Assembly: GCA_002331565.1 (NCBI GenBank) | Contig: DCZC01000217.1 | Span: forward strand, 1-18,456 | Source of the DNA: Gemmatimonas sp. UBA2094 | Lineage (GTDB): Bacteria > Gemmatimonadota > Gemmatimonadetes > Gemmatimonadales > Gemmatimonadaceae | DNA length: 18,456 bases | Reading direction: 5' to 3' | In this document: positions 1 through 7,709 of the stretch, piece after piece | Layout: every line of letters begins with the position of its first letter | How positions within the stretch are numbered: position 1 is the first letter of the stretch | Translations under genes and position numbers: made by a program | Notes under the pieces: generated by a model | Database searches by the model: none | Told to the model about the DNA's origin: nothing | Seen by the model: only the letters and a program-made list of their open reading frames with translations

Positions 1-560
1 CCGCATCGGTGTTGGTCGGGCAGGAATACCGCCACGGTGCGTGGGTCGGTCTGCAGCCCCACCCCGAGTGCCTTGAGGACCGCCTCTTTGCCGGTCCACA
101 GCGACAGGAAACGCGCGGTGCGCTCGTGAACCGGGAGTGCGCGGAGGGCCGCGCCCTCGGCGACGGTACAGGCGAGCGGCACCAACGCATCGACGTCCAA
201 CAGCTGCCGATCTTCGGGCTCCATGTCGATTCCGACCGGCCCGGCGGTGCGCAGCGCGACCACCGCTACTGCACCGGCATGGCTGATTGAGCACCCCACC
301 TCGGGGTGCCCGGCGATGAGCGGCGCGCCCGCGTCGGTGCGTTCGATGGTGACCTCACTCGGCGAGACGCCGCTCCACTGCGCTACGAGCGCACGCAACA
401 GATCTCGCCCGGCAACGAACGCCGCACGCACGACCGGCACAGGAAAGGCCGCGGCCCGGCGGACCTCCCCGGGCGCCAGGCGCTCGCGCCACTGGCCGCT
501 GGCATCAAGGTCGTCGGACGTCAGCGCCCGCCATCGCCATACCGTACCACAGACGGTCAT
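1..560 (-). CDS. 4'-phosphopantetheinyl transferase, Sfp type (3' end outside window)
   Basis: The minus frame from the ATG at 560 stays open to the window edge, giving the first 186 residues; the C-terminus lies outside. It should move the 4'-phosphopantetheine arm of CoA onto a serine of carrier-protein domains (acyl, peptidyl or aryl carrier proteins) in the cytoplasm. Family signatures are visible in order: SISHAG at about residues 91-96, the metal-binding GIDME (Asp112, Glu114), and WTGKEAVLKALGVGL at about 155-169, the WxxKEA helix with Lys158 and Glu159. A G-rich stretch about 5 nt before the ATG could be its ribosome site. It lies 32 bp downstream of the DUF481 gene on the same strand, so the two may share a transcript. 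The Sfp type usually serves NRPS/PKS systems, but no carrier protein is visible here, so the partner is unknown. Confidence 0.9.
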   Translation of the reverse strand, partial: MTVCGTVWRWRALTSDDLDASGQWRERLAPGEVRRAAAFPVPVVRAAFVAGRDLLRALVAQWSGVSPSEVTIERTDAGAPLIAGHPEVGCSISHAGAVAVVALRTAGPVGIDMEPEDRQLLDVDALVPLACTVAEGAALRALPVHERTARFLSLWTGKEAVLKALGVGLQTDPRTVAVFLPDQHRC

Positions 561-592
561 GCCGCCCCCTTCGGCGGCACCGGACCGCGCGG

Positions 593-1582
593 TCACCGCT
601 GCAACTGCAGCCCGATCATGACCTTGTTGAACGTCGGGCGGATCGGGTCCACCAAGCCGGAATCGTAGCGCCGGTTGTACACCACATTCACGCCGAGATG
701 TGCCGAGAGCTGACCGCTCAGTGTGATCGAACTGGCGTGCTGGCGACGGCCGGAAATTTCGGTCCACAGCAGGTTCTGCGACAGCTGAATCGTGGGCGAG
801 ATCTTGAGCGACAGCGATTCATAGAATCCGCCACCGACCCCACTCACGGTTACGGCACCATTCGACGCCAGCTCGGCTTCCTCGGTCGCATTGGCATACG
901 CGAAGGCGGCACCGGGGGCCACGAACAACCGCACGCGCTTGGACCGCACCAGCACCCGCCCCACGCCAACGTGCTGCGTGAAACGGGCATCGATTTCCTG
1001 CGGTCGGTTCCGCTCGGCTACCGTTTGCAGCACCAAGCGGTAGTTCGCCGACAGCAGGCGGTTCGCGGTGATGTTGACCATTTGGTCGTCGGAGGCCGCC
1101 GGGTTGGGATTCTGCCGCTGGTAATTCACCTGAAGGCCGACGGTCACTGACGACTTGGGGGACGAGCGCTCGAGCGACACCCCCACACTGCCTCCGATCA
1201 CCGCGCCCACCTCGTCGCGTGCGACCTCGGACATGTACTGGTAGCCCACTTCCAAGCGGCGGCTCCAGCGCACACTCGGCGCGTTGTCGCCACCCAGCGT
1301 AGGCACCGTTGCCAGCGCGCTCTGGGCGTCGTTCTCGGCCGCCGTTATCGCTGTCACGGCGCTGCGGGCCACCGCTACGCGCCCAACGGCATCACTCAGA
1401 AAGATCACCGAGTCTGCAGTCTGGCTGGTGACTCGACCGCGCAGGATCGATCCGTCTTCGAGGCGGAGGACCACGACGGCTGCCGTGTCCACGGGGAGCG
1501 CCTGCGCATGGGCACGCTGAGCGGCCGAGAGGCTCAACAGTGCGGCGAACCACGCCGCCCGGGATACTGGAGAGGTATTCAC
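593..1582 (-). CDS. DUF481-like outer-membrane beta-barrel protein with N-terminal SH3-like segment
   Basis: A 329-residue exported protein of unknown function. A signal peptide is plausible at residues 1-27 (basic n-region with Arg8, hydrophobic AWFAALLSLSAA, AHAQ cleavage site). Residues about 36-80 contain RLEDGSILRGRVTSQTADSV, a short beta-rich module seen ahead of some DUF481 proteins. The remaining 220 residues show alternating hydrophobic and polar strands (LEVGYQYMSEVARDEVGAV, VTVGLQVNYQRQNPN, VNVVYNRRYDSG) and end MIGLQLQR, in the manner of an outer-membrane barrel. The start is GTG; no ATG lies nearby and the signal peptide begins here, but the GAGG just upstream is only 2 nt from the start, so initiation is not firmly fixed. 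It is divergent from the diaminobutyrate aminotransferase across only 57 bp. The family call rests on overall pattern, not on a diagnostic motif. Confidence 0.75.
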   Translation of the reverse strand: MNTSPVSRAAWFAALLSLSAAQRAHAQALPVDTAAVVVLRLEDGSILRGRVTSQTADSVIFLSDAVGRVAVARSAVTAITAAENDAQSALATVPTLGGDNAPSVRWSRRLEVGYQYMSEVARDEVGAVIGGSVGVSLERSSPKSSVTVGLQVNYQRQNPNPAASDDQMVNITANRLLSANYRLVLQTVAERNRPQEIDARFTQHVGVGRVLVRSKRVRLFVAPGAAFAYANATEEAELASNGAVTVSGVGGGFYESLSLKISPTIQLSQNLLWTEISGRRQHASSITLSGQLSAHLGVNVVYNRRYDSGLVDPIRPTFNKVMIGLQLQR

Positions 1583-1610
1583 AGCCTCAAACTAATTCGG
1601 AAGTGTTTGC

Positions 1611-1648
1611 TTGACCAGAAAGGATGAGCCCGGTATCTCATGGCGATG
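1611..1648 (+). promoter_or_regulatory. Candidate sigma-70-type promoter directly at the aminotransferase start
   Basis: TTGACC (1611-1616) and TATCTC (1634-1639) are separated by exactly 17 bp. The -35 box matches the consensus at five of six positions; the -10 matches only TAT. Transcription would start near 1646, which is an in-frame ATG, so the message could be leaderless. This is a motif match only. Confidence 0.35.
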
Positions 1649-2956
1649 ACATCCTCCGCGTTACTCCTCGACATCCCGGCATCGGCGGCCATCACTGAGC
1701 CACCCGACGTCTTCACGCGGCGGGAGTCGAATGTGCGGAGCTACTGCCGCAGTTTTCCGGCGGTGTTCGCCAAGTCGCGCGGTGCCACCATGTGGGACGA
1801 AGAGGGGAGAGCCTACATCGACTTCTTCGCCGGCGCCGGCACGGTGAACTACGGCCACAATGAGCCGCGGCTGGTGCAGGCGGTGATCGAGTATCTCTCC
1901 GGTGACGGCATCGTGCACTCGCTCGATTTGCACACGGTGGCCAAGCGCGCGTTCCTCGAGGAATTCGAGCGCACGGTCCTGGAGCCGAGGGGGATGGCGC
2001 ACCGCGTGCAGTGCCCCGGACCCACCGGCACGAATGCGGTGGAAGCGGCCCTCAAGCTGGCGAGAAAGGTGACGGGCCGGCGCACGGTCGTCGCGTTTTC
2101 GAACGGCTATCACGGGATGACATTGGGTGCGCTGGCGGTGACGGCCAATCCGCTGGCCCGCGCTGGGGCCGGGGTTCCGCTTCCGCATGTGCGGGTGGCC
2201 CCGTACGAGGGGAACCAGGGGGTGGCGACAACGGAGGCGCTCGATGCGCTGTCGCAACAGTTACTGCTGGCTGATCAGCAGGACGGTGGCGTCGCCGCAA
2301 TCATCCTCGAGTGCATTCAGGGCGAAGGCGGTGTCAATGCCGCGTCCACCGAATGGCTGCAGGGGGTGGCCGCGCGCGCGCAAGCGCACGGGGCGCTGCT
2401 CATCGTCGACGACATTCAGGCCGGGTGTGGGCGCTCCGGCACATTTTTCAGTTTCGAGCCGGCCGGGATAGATCCCGACATCATCCTGTTGTCGAAAGCC
2501 ATCGGTGGGGTGGGTATGCCCATGGCGCTCGTGCTTCACCGGCCGGAGCATGATTGCTGGCAGCCGGGTGAGCACAACGGCACGTTCCGCGGGTTCAACC
2601 TCGCGTTCGTGGCCGCGACGGCGGCGCTCCGCCACTTCTGGCGTGACGACGTCCTCGCTCGCTCTGTCGCACGACATGGTGCGATCGTGACGGATGCCTT
2701 GGCGGAGATGGTGCGGGCCCACCCCGCGTGCGCCCTGTCGACGCGCGGGCGCGGTCTGATGCAGGGGCTGCGCTGCGAAGACCCCGCCCTTGCCGCGCGC
2801 ATCGGTCGGGCGGCGTGGGACCGGGGGCTCGTGATCGAACGCAGCGGTCGCGAGGACGAGGTCGTCAAGCTCATGCCGCCGCTCGTGATTCGAGACGACG
2901 AGTTGGGGCGCGGGCTCGAGATTCTCGCCGAGGCGCTGCATGCAGCGACGCACTGA
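1640..2956 (+). CDS. ectB: Diaminobutyrate--2-oxoglutarate aminotransferase (EctB-type class III aminotransferase)
   Basis: A PLP-dependent cytoplasmic enzyme expected to interconvert L-aspartate 4-semialdehyde plus glutamate with L-2,4-diaminobutyrate plus 2-oxoglutarate. The 438-residue length suits EctB with a short N-terminal extension. EctB-like blocks are visible throughout: ESNVRSYCRSFPAVF (29-43), FFAGAGTVNYGHN (62-74), GPTGTNAVEAALKLARKVTG (127-146), LLIVDDIQAGCGRSG (253-267; Asp257 should contact the PLP ring nitrogen), LLSKAIGG with Lys286 as Schiff-base lysine, and GTFRGFNLAF (314-323). Start ATG 1640 is followed by a second in-frame ATG at 1646; AGGATGAG at 1621-1628 could serve either. 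The TolC gene overlaps its end by 17 bp. Neither ectA nor ectC is present, so an ectoine role is unlikely from this locus alone; diaminobutyrate for a peptide, siderophore or polyamine is an alternative. A related omega-aminotransferase specificity cannot be excluded. Confidence 0.85.
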   Translation: MAMTSSALLLDIPASAAITEPPDVFTRRESNVRSYCRSFPAVFAKSRGATMWDEEGRAYIDFFAGAGTVNYGHNEPRLVQAVIEYLSGDGIVHSLDLHTVAKRAFLEEFERTVLEPRGMAHRVQCPGPTGTNAVEAALKLARKVTGRRTVVAFSNGYHGMTLGALAVTANPLARAGAGVPLPHVRVAPYEGNQGVATTEALDALSQQLLLADQQDGGVAAIILECIQGEGGVNAASTEWLQGVAARAQAHGALLIVDDIQAGCGRSGTFFSFEPAGIDPDIILLSKAIGGVGMPMALVLHRPEHDCWQPGEHNGTFRGFNLAFVAATAALRHFWRDDVLARSVARHGAIVTDALAEMVRAHPACALSTRGRGLMQGLRCEDPALAARIGRAAWDRGLVIERSGREDEVVKLMPPLVIRDDELGRGLEILAEALHAATH

Positions 2957-4379
2957 CGGGTTCGTGGCGCGCGCCGTTGGCTCGCGCGCGCTGGTGTTCG
3001 GGGCGGCACTCGTGGTGGGGAACGGTCTCGCGCTCCGCGGTGCCGCCGCGCAATCGGCTGCGCCGCTCCGATTGACGCTCGCCGACATGGTGCGTCGCGG
3101 GGTGGATTCGAGTCTGCAGGTGGGCGAAGTCAGTACGAGGGTGCGGCGGGCCAACGCGCAACTGCTACAGGCCCGTGCCAGCGGGCGACCGCAGGTGACC
3201 ACCACGGCGCTGTGGCAATGGAACGTGCAGAACCAGTTCCAGTCGCTGCTACCGTCGAGCGCGACGACGGGCACCTCGGCGCGGGTGCCGTCGGCCGCGG
3301 ATCCATTGCTGCGCATCCTCGGCGCCGATTATCAACTCGGTGTTGGTGCCGCCGTCTCGCAGCGACTCTTCGATGGCGGCCGGCAGCGGGCCATGGTGCA
3401 AGCGGCGGCAGCCACCGCCACGGCCACGCTGCAGGCGGAAGCCTCGACGCGGGCGGCTACCATGCTCTCGCTCGTCGACGCCTACGCATCGGCCCGCCTT
3501 GCCGATCTGCTGCAGGAATACGCCGACTCGGCGGTGGCGCACGCAGAGCGTGTGGTGCAGCAGACCGACACGCTCTGGCGGACCGGGGTGTTGGCCGAGT
3601 ACGAACATCTCCGGGCTCGCTTGGTGCGTGAGGATGTGGCCGCCGAGCGCGAGCGGGCGCGGACCTCTCGCGAGTTGGCGCAGCTGCGTGTGCGGCTGCT
3701 GTTGGGGCTCGCGTCGACGGCGTCGCTGGAGCTGATCGACAGCCTGGAGGTCGTGCCAACGTTTCTGGCGCCGCTCGCGGCGCGCCCGGTCAGTCGCGCA
3801 TTGGACCAGGCGCGCTGGGAGGTGTCGGCCGCCGAATCCCAATCGCAGGCGGTGCGGGCGCAGCGATGGCCCTCGCTGGCGATACAGTCGAGCTACCAGC
3901 GGTTCACCTACCCCACGCGGCCGTTTCCTCGAGCGGCGGATTCTTTTCTCCCGCAGTTCACGGTGGGATTCGGGGTCACGCATGGCGGGTGGACCGGTGG
4001 GCGGTGGGCTGCTGACCGCGCGCTGGCGCATGCCAACGTTGATGCGGCCCGCGTGCGGCTGCAGTGCGTCGAACAACAGCTCACCTTGCGCACGCGCGAA
4101 GCCGAGCTGCAGGAGGCGACCTCCAGCGCGGCGTACCGGGCTGGCGCGACTCAGGTGGCGATGGCGCAACGCACGCTGACCATCGCCGAGGTTCGTCTCC
4201 GTGAAGGCATGGCGACCGCGGTCGAATTATCGGACGTGCGTCGGCAGCTGTATCAGGCGCTGGCTGCCAGAAGCCGCGCTGCCCGTGATGTGCTTCTGGC
4301 CCGGGCGCGTCTTGCGCTCCTGCCTGATCTTCCCGTTGTCCCTTCCAGCGACAGTCCATGCGTGATGTCTTCCAGATGA
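2940..4379 (+). CDS. TolC-family outer-membrane efflux channel
   Basis: A 479-residue protein with the layout of TolC/OprM outer-membrane factors, which form trimeric channels spanning the outer membrane and periplasm. A signal peptide with an AAAQ site ends near residue 38. Two long Ala/Arg/Gln/Glu-rich helical segments follow (for example RRANAQLLQARASGRP near residues 68-83 and AAAESQSQAVRAQRWPSLAI around 300), the duplicated 'xxARxxxxP' pattern of OEP repeats. Strand-like segments such as YQLGVGAAVSQRLFDGG and FTVGFGVTHGGWTGG correspond to barrel strands. The ATG at 2940 lies inside the end of the aminotransferase gene with GAGG 6 nt upstream, indicating translational coupling. The adaptor gene overlaps its stop. 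The exported substrate is unknown. Confidence 0.88.
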   Translation: MQRRTDGFVARAVGSRALVFGAALVVGNGLALRGAAAQSAAPLRLTLADMVRRGVDSSLQVGEVSTRVRRANAQLLQARASGRPQVTTTALWQWNVQNQFQSLLPSSATTGTSARVPSAADPLLRILGADYQLGVGAAVSQRLFDGGRQRAMVQAAAATATATLQAEASTRAATMLSLVDAYASARLADLLQEYADSAVAHAERVVQQTDTLWRTGVLAEYEHLRARLVREDVAAERERARTSRELAQLRVRLLLGLASTASLELIDSLEVVPTFLAPLAARPVSRALDQARWEVSAAESQSQAVRAQRWPSLAIQSSYQRFTYPTRPFPRAADSFLPQFTVGFGVTHGGWTGGRWAADRALAHANVDAARVRLQCVEQQLTLRTREAELQEATSSAAYRAGATQVAMAQRTLTIAEVRLREGMATAVELSDVRRQLYQALAARSRAARDVLLARARLALLPDLPVVPSSDSPCVMSSR

Positions 4380-5560
4380 TCGGCCGTATTGCGGGGTCTC
4401 GGCCAGCGGGTCTCGTGGCGGTGTGGCTGGTGGCCGGGTTTGCCGCGTGCGGCGCCGAATCGCTTCCCGTCCTTTCCGTCGATGACGGCGCGGTGGTGGT
4501 GGTGGGTGTCGATAGTGTGCTCGAGGGTCCGCCGTACTCCGGCGTCGTTGTTGCCGAGCGAATGGCGCGTTTGCGTAGCGATGCGGCCGCGATGATTACC
4601 GACGTTTTGGTCCAGTCTGGCGATTCCGTTGCGGCTGGGGCGGTACTGCTGCGGTTCGATGACCGGGCGCTGCGAGGGCAGGGAGAAGCGGCGCGCTCAG
4701 CGGTCGCGCAGGCGGAGTCGGCAGTGGCGCAGGCAGCCCGCGAGGTCGATCGGGCCCGGGCACTTACAGCGATCGGTGCGATGGCGCTCCGTGACCGCGA
4801 GGGCGCGGAGCGGGCGGCGTTGGGGGCTCGCACCCTGCTTGCGGAGGGGCGGGCGCGGCAGCTCGCCGCTGAGCGGGCGCTCGAGCATACGGTGGTCCGC
4901 GCGCCATTTGCCGGGGTGGTCACTGAGCTTCCGGTGGCGGAGGGGGAGCTGGTGGCGCCGGGGATGCCGTTGGTGACGGTGGCCGACGCCCGGGTGCGCA
5001 CGATCGAGGGGTGGATGTCGCTGGCCAATGCCGAGGTGTTGCGCGGCAAGCGCGAGGTCGCGATTTCGGCGTATACCTCTGGTCCCGCGGGCGCGCGCGT
5101 ACCGGTCTGGCTCCCGGCCACAGTCCGGCAGGTGTCGCCGGTCGTGGATCAGCAAACGCGGCAGGTGCGGGTTCGGGTGGCGCTGTCGGATCCCGATGTC
5201 CCGTTGCTGATCGGGCAGGGGGTGCAGGGACGGGTCGCGGTGGCCACGCGGCGCGCAGTCCTGGTGCCGGAGCTGGCGATCGACGTGCGCGATACCGTTT
5301 CCACGGTGTCGGTTGTGCGGGGTGGCGTGGTGGTGCGGACCTCGGTGGTGCTTGGGGCGCGCATCAGCGATGCGCGACAGGTGGAGATTCTGCGCGGGGT
5401 GTCGGTGGGTGACTCCGTACTCGTTGGCGAGGCGCGCTTTGCTCCGGCGGGGTCGCCGGTCCGTGCGATGGCGGCGGCGGCTGCTGCTCCGGCGGCGGCT
5501 CCGGCGGCCTTGCCGGTGGCGGAGAGTGGGTCCCAACCGCGTCGTGGGGGGGCTCGCTGA
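4376..5560 (+). CDS. HlyD/RND-type periplasmic adaptor, lipoprotein
   Basis: A membrane-fusion (adaptor) protein that would bridge an inner-membrane transporter and the TolC-like channel. The chosen ATG overlaps the TolC stop as ATGA and gives a compact signal peptide ending in a lipobox with Cys25 (VAGFAAC); an in-frame ATG at 4358 would add six residues with an acidic n-region and is less attractive. Domains follow the family order: a lipoyl/barrel-sandwich half (SDAAAMITDVLVQSGDSVAAGAVLLRFD is split here as AAAMITDVLVQSGDSV and AGAVLLRFD), an Ala/Glu/Arg-rich coiled-coil hairpin at about 85-155, the returning lipoyl half VRAPFAGVVTELPVAEGELV, then beta-barrel and membrane-proximal domains. 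The C-terminus is an Ala/Pro-rich tail. No RND, ABC or MFS pump follows; the next gene is DUF4239. Confidence 0.88.
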   Translation: MIGRIAGSRPAGLVAVWLVAGFAACGAESLPVLSVDDGAVVVVGVDSVLEGPPYSGVVVAERMARLRSDAAAMITDVLVQSGDSVAAGAVLLRFDDRALRGQGEAARSAVAQAESAVAQAAREVDRARALTAIGAMALRDREGAERAALGARTLLAEGRARQLAAERALEHTVVRAPFAGVVTELPVAEGELVAPGMPLVTVADARVRTIEGWMSLANAEVLRGKREVAISAYTSGPAGARVPVWLPATVRQVSPVVDQQTRQVRVRVALSDPDVPLLIGQGVQGRVAVATRRAVLVPELAIDVRDTVSTVSVVRGGVVVRTSVVLGARISDARQVEILRGVSVGDSVLVGEARFAPAGSPVRAMAAAAAAPAAAPAALPVAESGSQPRRGGAR

Positions 5561-6357
5561 TGCCCGTCTGGATCTACGATCTGTCCAATACGCAGTTGGC
5601 GCTGCTGCTCTGTGGCGTATGCCTGGCGTATACCTGGTTCGGCGTGGTGTTGGTGGGCAACGCCATTCGCCGTCGCTGCGAGGATCCGTCGGGGATTGGC
5701 GACTTCGTCGGGCAGTATCTCTCCGCCTTCGGGCTGTTCTTCGGTCTGATGCTGGGGCTGATCGCGGTGGCGACCTACGAGAACTACGGCGCGGCTGAAG
5801 AGACGGTGAGTGTGGAAGCCAATCGCGTGGCGCAGCTGTATCGCACCGTCAGCACGTATCCCGAGCCGTTTCGCCAGAGTTTGCAGGAATCGCTCGCCGA
5901 CTTCGTGAACCACACGATCGAGGAAGAGTGGCCGGCCTATCGTGAGGGGCGCACTCCACTGGGAGGCACGGAGCGCCTCAACCAGCTGCAGGCGCGGCTC
6001 TACTCCTTCCAGCCGACGCGGCCGAGTGAGCAGATCATCCACGGCGAGGCGTTGCGGCAGTTCTCGGAGTTCGTGGAGGCCACGCGGGAGCGCGTGGCTG
6101 CGGTGGACACCGCGCTCTCGCCCCTGTTGTGGATGATCGTGGTGATCGGCGCGGCGATGACGATGGCATTGCTCTGGTTCATCACCCACGAGTTGATGTG
6201 GGTGCGTCTCGTCGCGTCCGGCATTCTGGCGGTGTACGTGGGGCTGATGATGTTCTTCATCGCGGCGATGGACCATCCCATGCGCGGTGAGTTCAGCATT
6301 TCGCCCGACGCCCTGATCGAGTTGCGCGACGCGTATCGCGCGCTGTCCGGCGGCTGA
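5560..6357 (+). CDS. DUF4239 (bestrophin-like) integral membrane protein
   Basis: A 265-residue membrane protein matching DUF4239 in layout. Four hydrophobic helices are visible: about 13-33, 54-73, 188-208 and 215-236, with a polar helical segment of about 110 residues between the second and third. The segment MDHPMRGEFSISPDA (237-251) right after the last helix is a hallmark of the family. The ATG shares its A with the TGA stop of the adaptor gene (TGATG), so translation is coupled. The family is described as bestrophin-like, but transport activity has not been shown for this type to my knowledge. Its position where the inner-membrane pump of a tripartite exporter would be expected is notable but does not prove that it is the pump. 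Confidence 0.85.
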   Translation: MPVWIYDLSNTQLALLLCGVCLAYTWFGVVLVGNAIRRRCEDPSGIGDFVGQYLSAFGLFFGLMLGLIAVATYENYGAAEETVSVEANRVAQLYRTVSTYPEPFRQSLQESLADFVNHTIEEEWPAYREGRTPLGGTERLNQLQARLYSFQPTRPSEQIIHGEALRQFSEFVEATRERVAAVDTALSPLLWMIVVIGAAMTMALLWFITHELMWVRLVASGILAVYVGLMMFFIAAMDHPMRGEFSISPDALIELRDAYRALSGG

Positions 6358-6362
6358 TGCCG

Positions 6363-6388
6363 GGGGGCCGCGTCGATGGTCGGCCCTC
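6363..6388. terminator. Possible weak bidirectional terminator between convergent genes
   Basis: An 8-bp stem with one G-T pair (GGGGGCCG with CGGCCCTC) and a 10-nt loop lies in the 37-bp gap between the convergent DUF4239 and antiporter genes. There is no clear T run on either strand, so termination is inferred from position. Confidence 0.3.
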
Positions 6389-6394
6389 GTAGGC

Positions 6395-7576
6395 TCAGCG
6401 GTCCTGTCGTGCCAAGCGCGGCGCCACGACCGGCACGGTCAGCATGGTGCTGGCCACGGCCATCAGGAGGAACGCGGTGAACATGGCGGGGGTGACGATG
6501 CCCTTGTCGAGCAGGATGCTGACGAAGATGATCTCGATCAGCGCCTTGGTCTGCAGCAGCCAGCCGACGATGCCGGCCTCTCCCTTGGGCCACCGGAGGA
6601 ACCGGCCGGCCAGATGCACGCCGGCGATCTTGCCGGTGACCGACATGGCGAGCAGCAGGCCGGCCGCGAGCATCACGGTGACGCCGCCCATGGTCCACTG
6701 GGTGCGAAGGCCCGTGGAGAGGAAGAAGACCGGCATCATTACCAGCAGCACCTGATGCCGTAGCTGGTCGAGCTGCTCCACCCCGAACCAGTCCTTGTCC
6801 ATCACTGCGCCGGCGAGGAAGGCACCGACCATGTAGTGCAGGCCGCACCAGTCGGCCCCGAAGGCCACGCTCGCCAGCCAGATCAGCGCCACATACCAGC
6901 GGTCGGGGCGCGGGAGGCGCGGCATCAGCGCACGGAACAGCCAAGCGCACCCGGCGAAGGCGCCGAGAAATGCCATCTGGCGTCCCACCCGTTGCCAGTC
7001 GAGCAGAATGAGGGCGAGTACCCCCCAGATCGCGAGGTCGTCGAGGCTGGCGTACCGCAGAATGCGCTGGCCGAAGGGTGTACGAAGGATCTGCAGCTTC
7101 TCGAGGAACAGCACGAGAATGGGGAGCGCCGTCACGGCGCAGGCCATGCCCACTCCCATCACGAACTGCCAGGACTGCGCCTTGGGGCCCATCCACCCCG
7201 GCTGGGTGAGCAGCAGCAGACCGGCGCCGATGCCGAAGAGCAGCGGGGTCCCGAGGGCGAGCCCTGCGGTGACCAGGCTTTCCCGCTTGTTCTCGAGCGC
7301 TTCGCGGAGGTCGAGCTCGATCCCGGCGAGCATGACGAACAGCATCACCGCCCACCACGCGATGCCGTTCAGCGCCTGAACGACGGGGGGCGTGAAAATC
7401 GTGTCGTAATAGGTCGGGAGCCACGCCCCCAGCACGCCGGGACCCATCACGACACCCATGAGAATCTGGACGACGACCAGGGGGGCCACGTAGTCAGTGC
7501 GCCCGAGACGCCAGAGCAGATAGGGCACTGAGAAAATCAGCACCATGGCGATCAGGAACAATTCCGTGACGTTCAT
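6395..7576 (-). CDS. Cation:proton antiporter, CPA2 family (Na+ or K+/H+ exchange)
   Basis: A 393-residue polytopic inner-membrane protein with about 11-13 hydrophobic segments, expected to exchange Na+ or K+ for protons. Features typical of CPA2 are visible: an early VVVQILMGVVMGPGVLG (34-50), MLFVMLAGIELDL (78-90), the ion-site ASLDDLAIW with adjacent Asp179 and Asp180 in the mid-protein helix, MPVFFLSTGL (281-290), and a late TKALIEIIFVSILLDKGI (343-360). Length is that of the membrane domain alone; no C-terminal TrkA-N/RCK domain follows, unlike KefB/KefC. I chose the ATG at 7576 because the hydrophobic core begins at once (NVTELFLIAMVLIFSVPYLL). The same frame stays open for 56 more codons to 7744, but that extension is polar and would overlap queF. 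The gene is divergent from queF and convergent with DUF4239. The transported ion cannot be read from the sequence. Confidence 0.85.
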   Translation of the reverse strand: MNVTELFLIAMVLIFSVPYLLWRLGRTDYVAPLVVVQILMGVVMGPGVLGAWLPTYYDTIFTPPVVQALNGIAWWAVMLFVMLAGIELDLREALENKRESLVTAGLALGTPLLFGIGAGLLLLTQPGWMGPKAQSWQFVMGVGMACAVTALPILVLFLEKLQILRTPFGQRILRYASLDDLAIWGVLALILLDWQRVGRQMAFLGAFAGCAWLFRALMPRLPRPDRWYVALIWLASVAFGADWCGLHYMVGAFLAGAVMDKDWFGVEQLDQLRHQVLLVMMPVFFLSTGLRTQWTMGGVTVMLAAGLLLAMSVTGKIAGVHLAGRFLRWPKGEAGIVGWLLQTKALIEIIFVSILLDKGIVTPAMFTAFLLMAVASTMLTVPVVAPRLARQDR

Positions 7577-7709
7577 GCGGGACCGATACGAGCAGAAGGG
7601 GCGCGCGGCAGGCGGCGCAGACCGGTGGCAACATAGCCGACCCGGCCGTTCCCGCACAGCAGAGGGCGTTGGATAGGCGGGGCCTTGGAGCCCACGATAG
7701 ACTTGACGC

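Noticed and set aside
1640..2956. An ectoine biosynthesis cluster
   Set aside because: Only the EctB-type aminotransferase is present; no EctA acetyltransferase, EctC synthase or ask_ect is found on either strand of the window.
2261..5121. Minus-strand open frames opposite the aminotransferase, TolC and adaptor genes
   Set aside because: Arg/Ser/Pro-rich composition and no domains; the plus frames are well-defined families with coupled starts.
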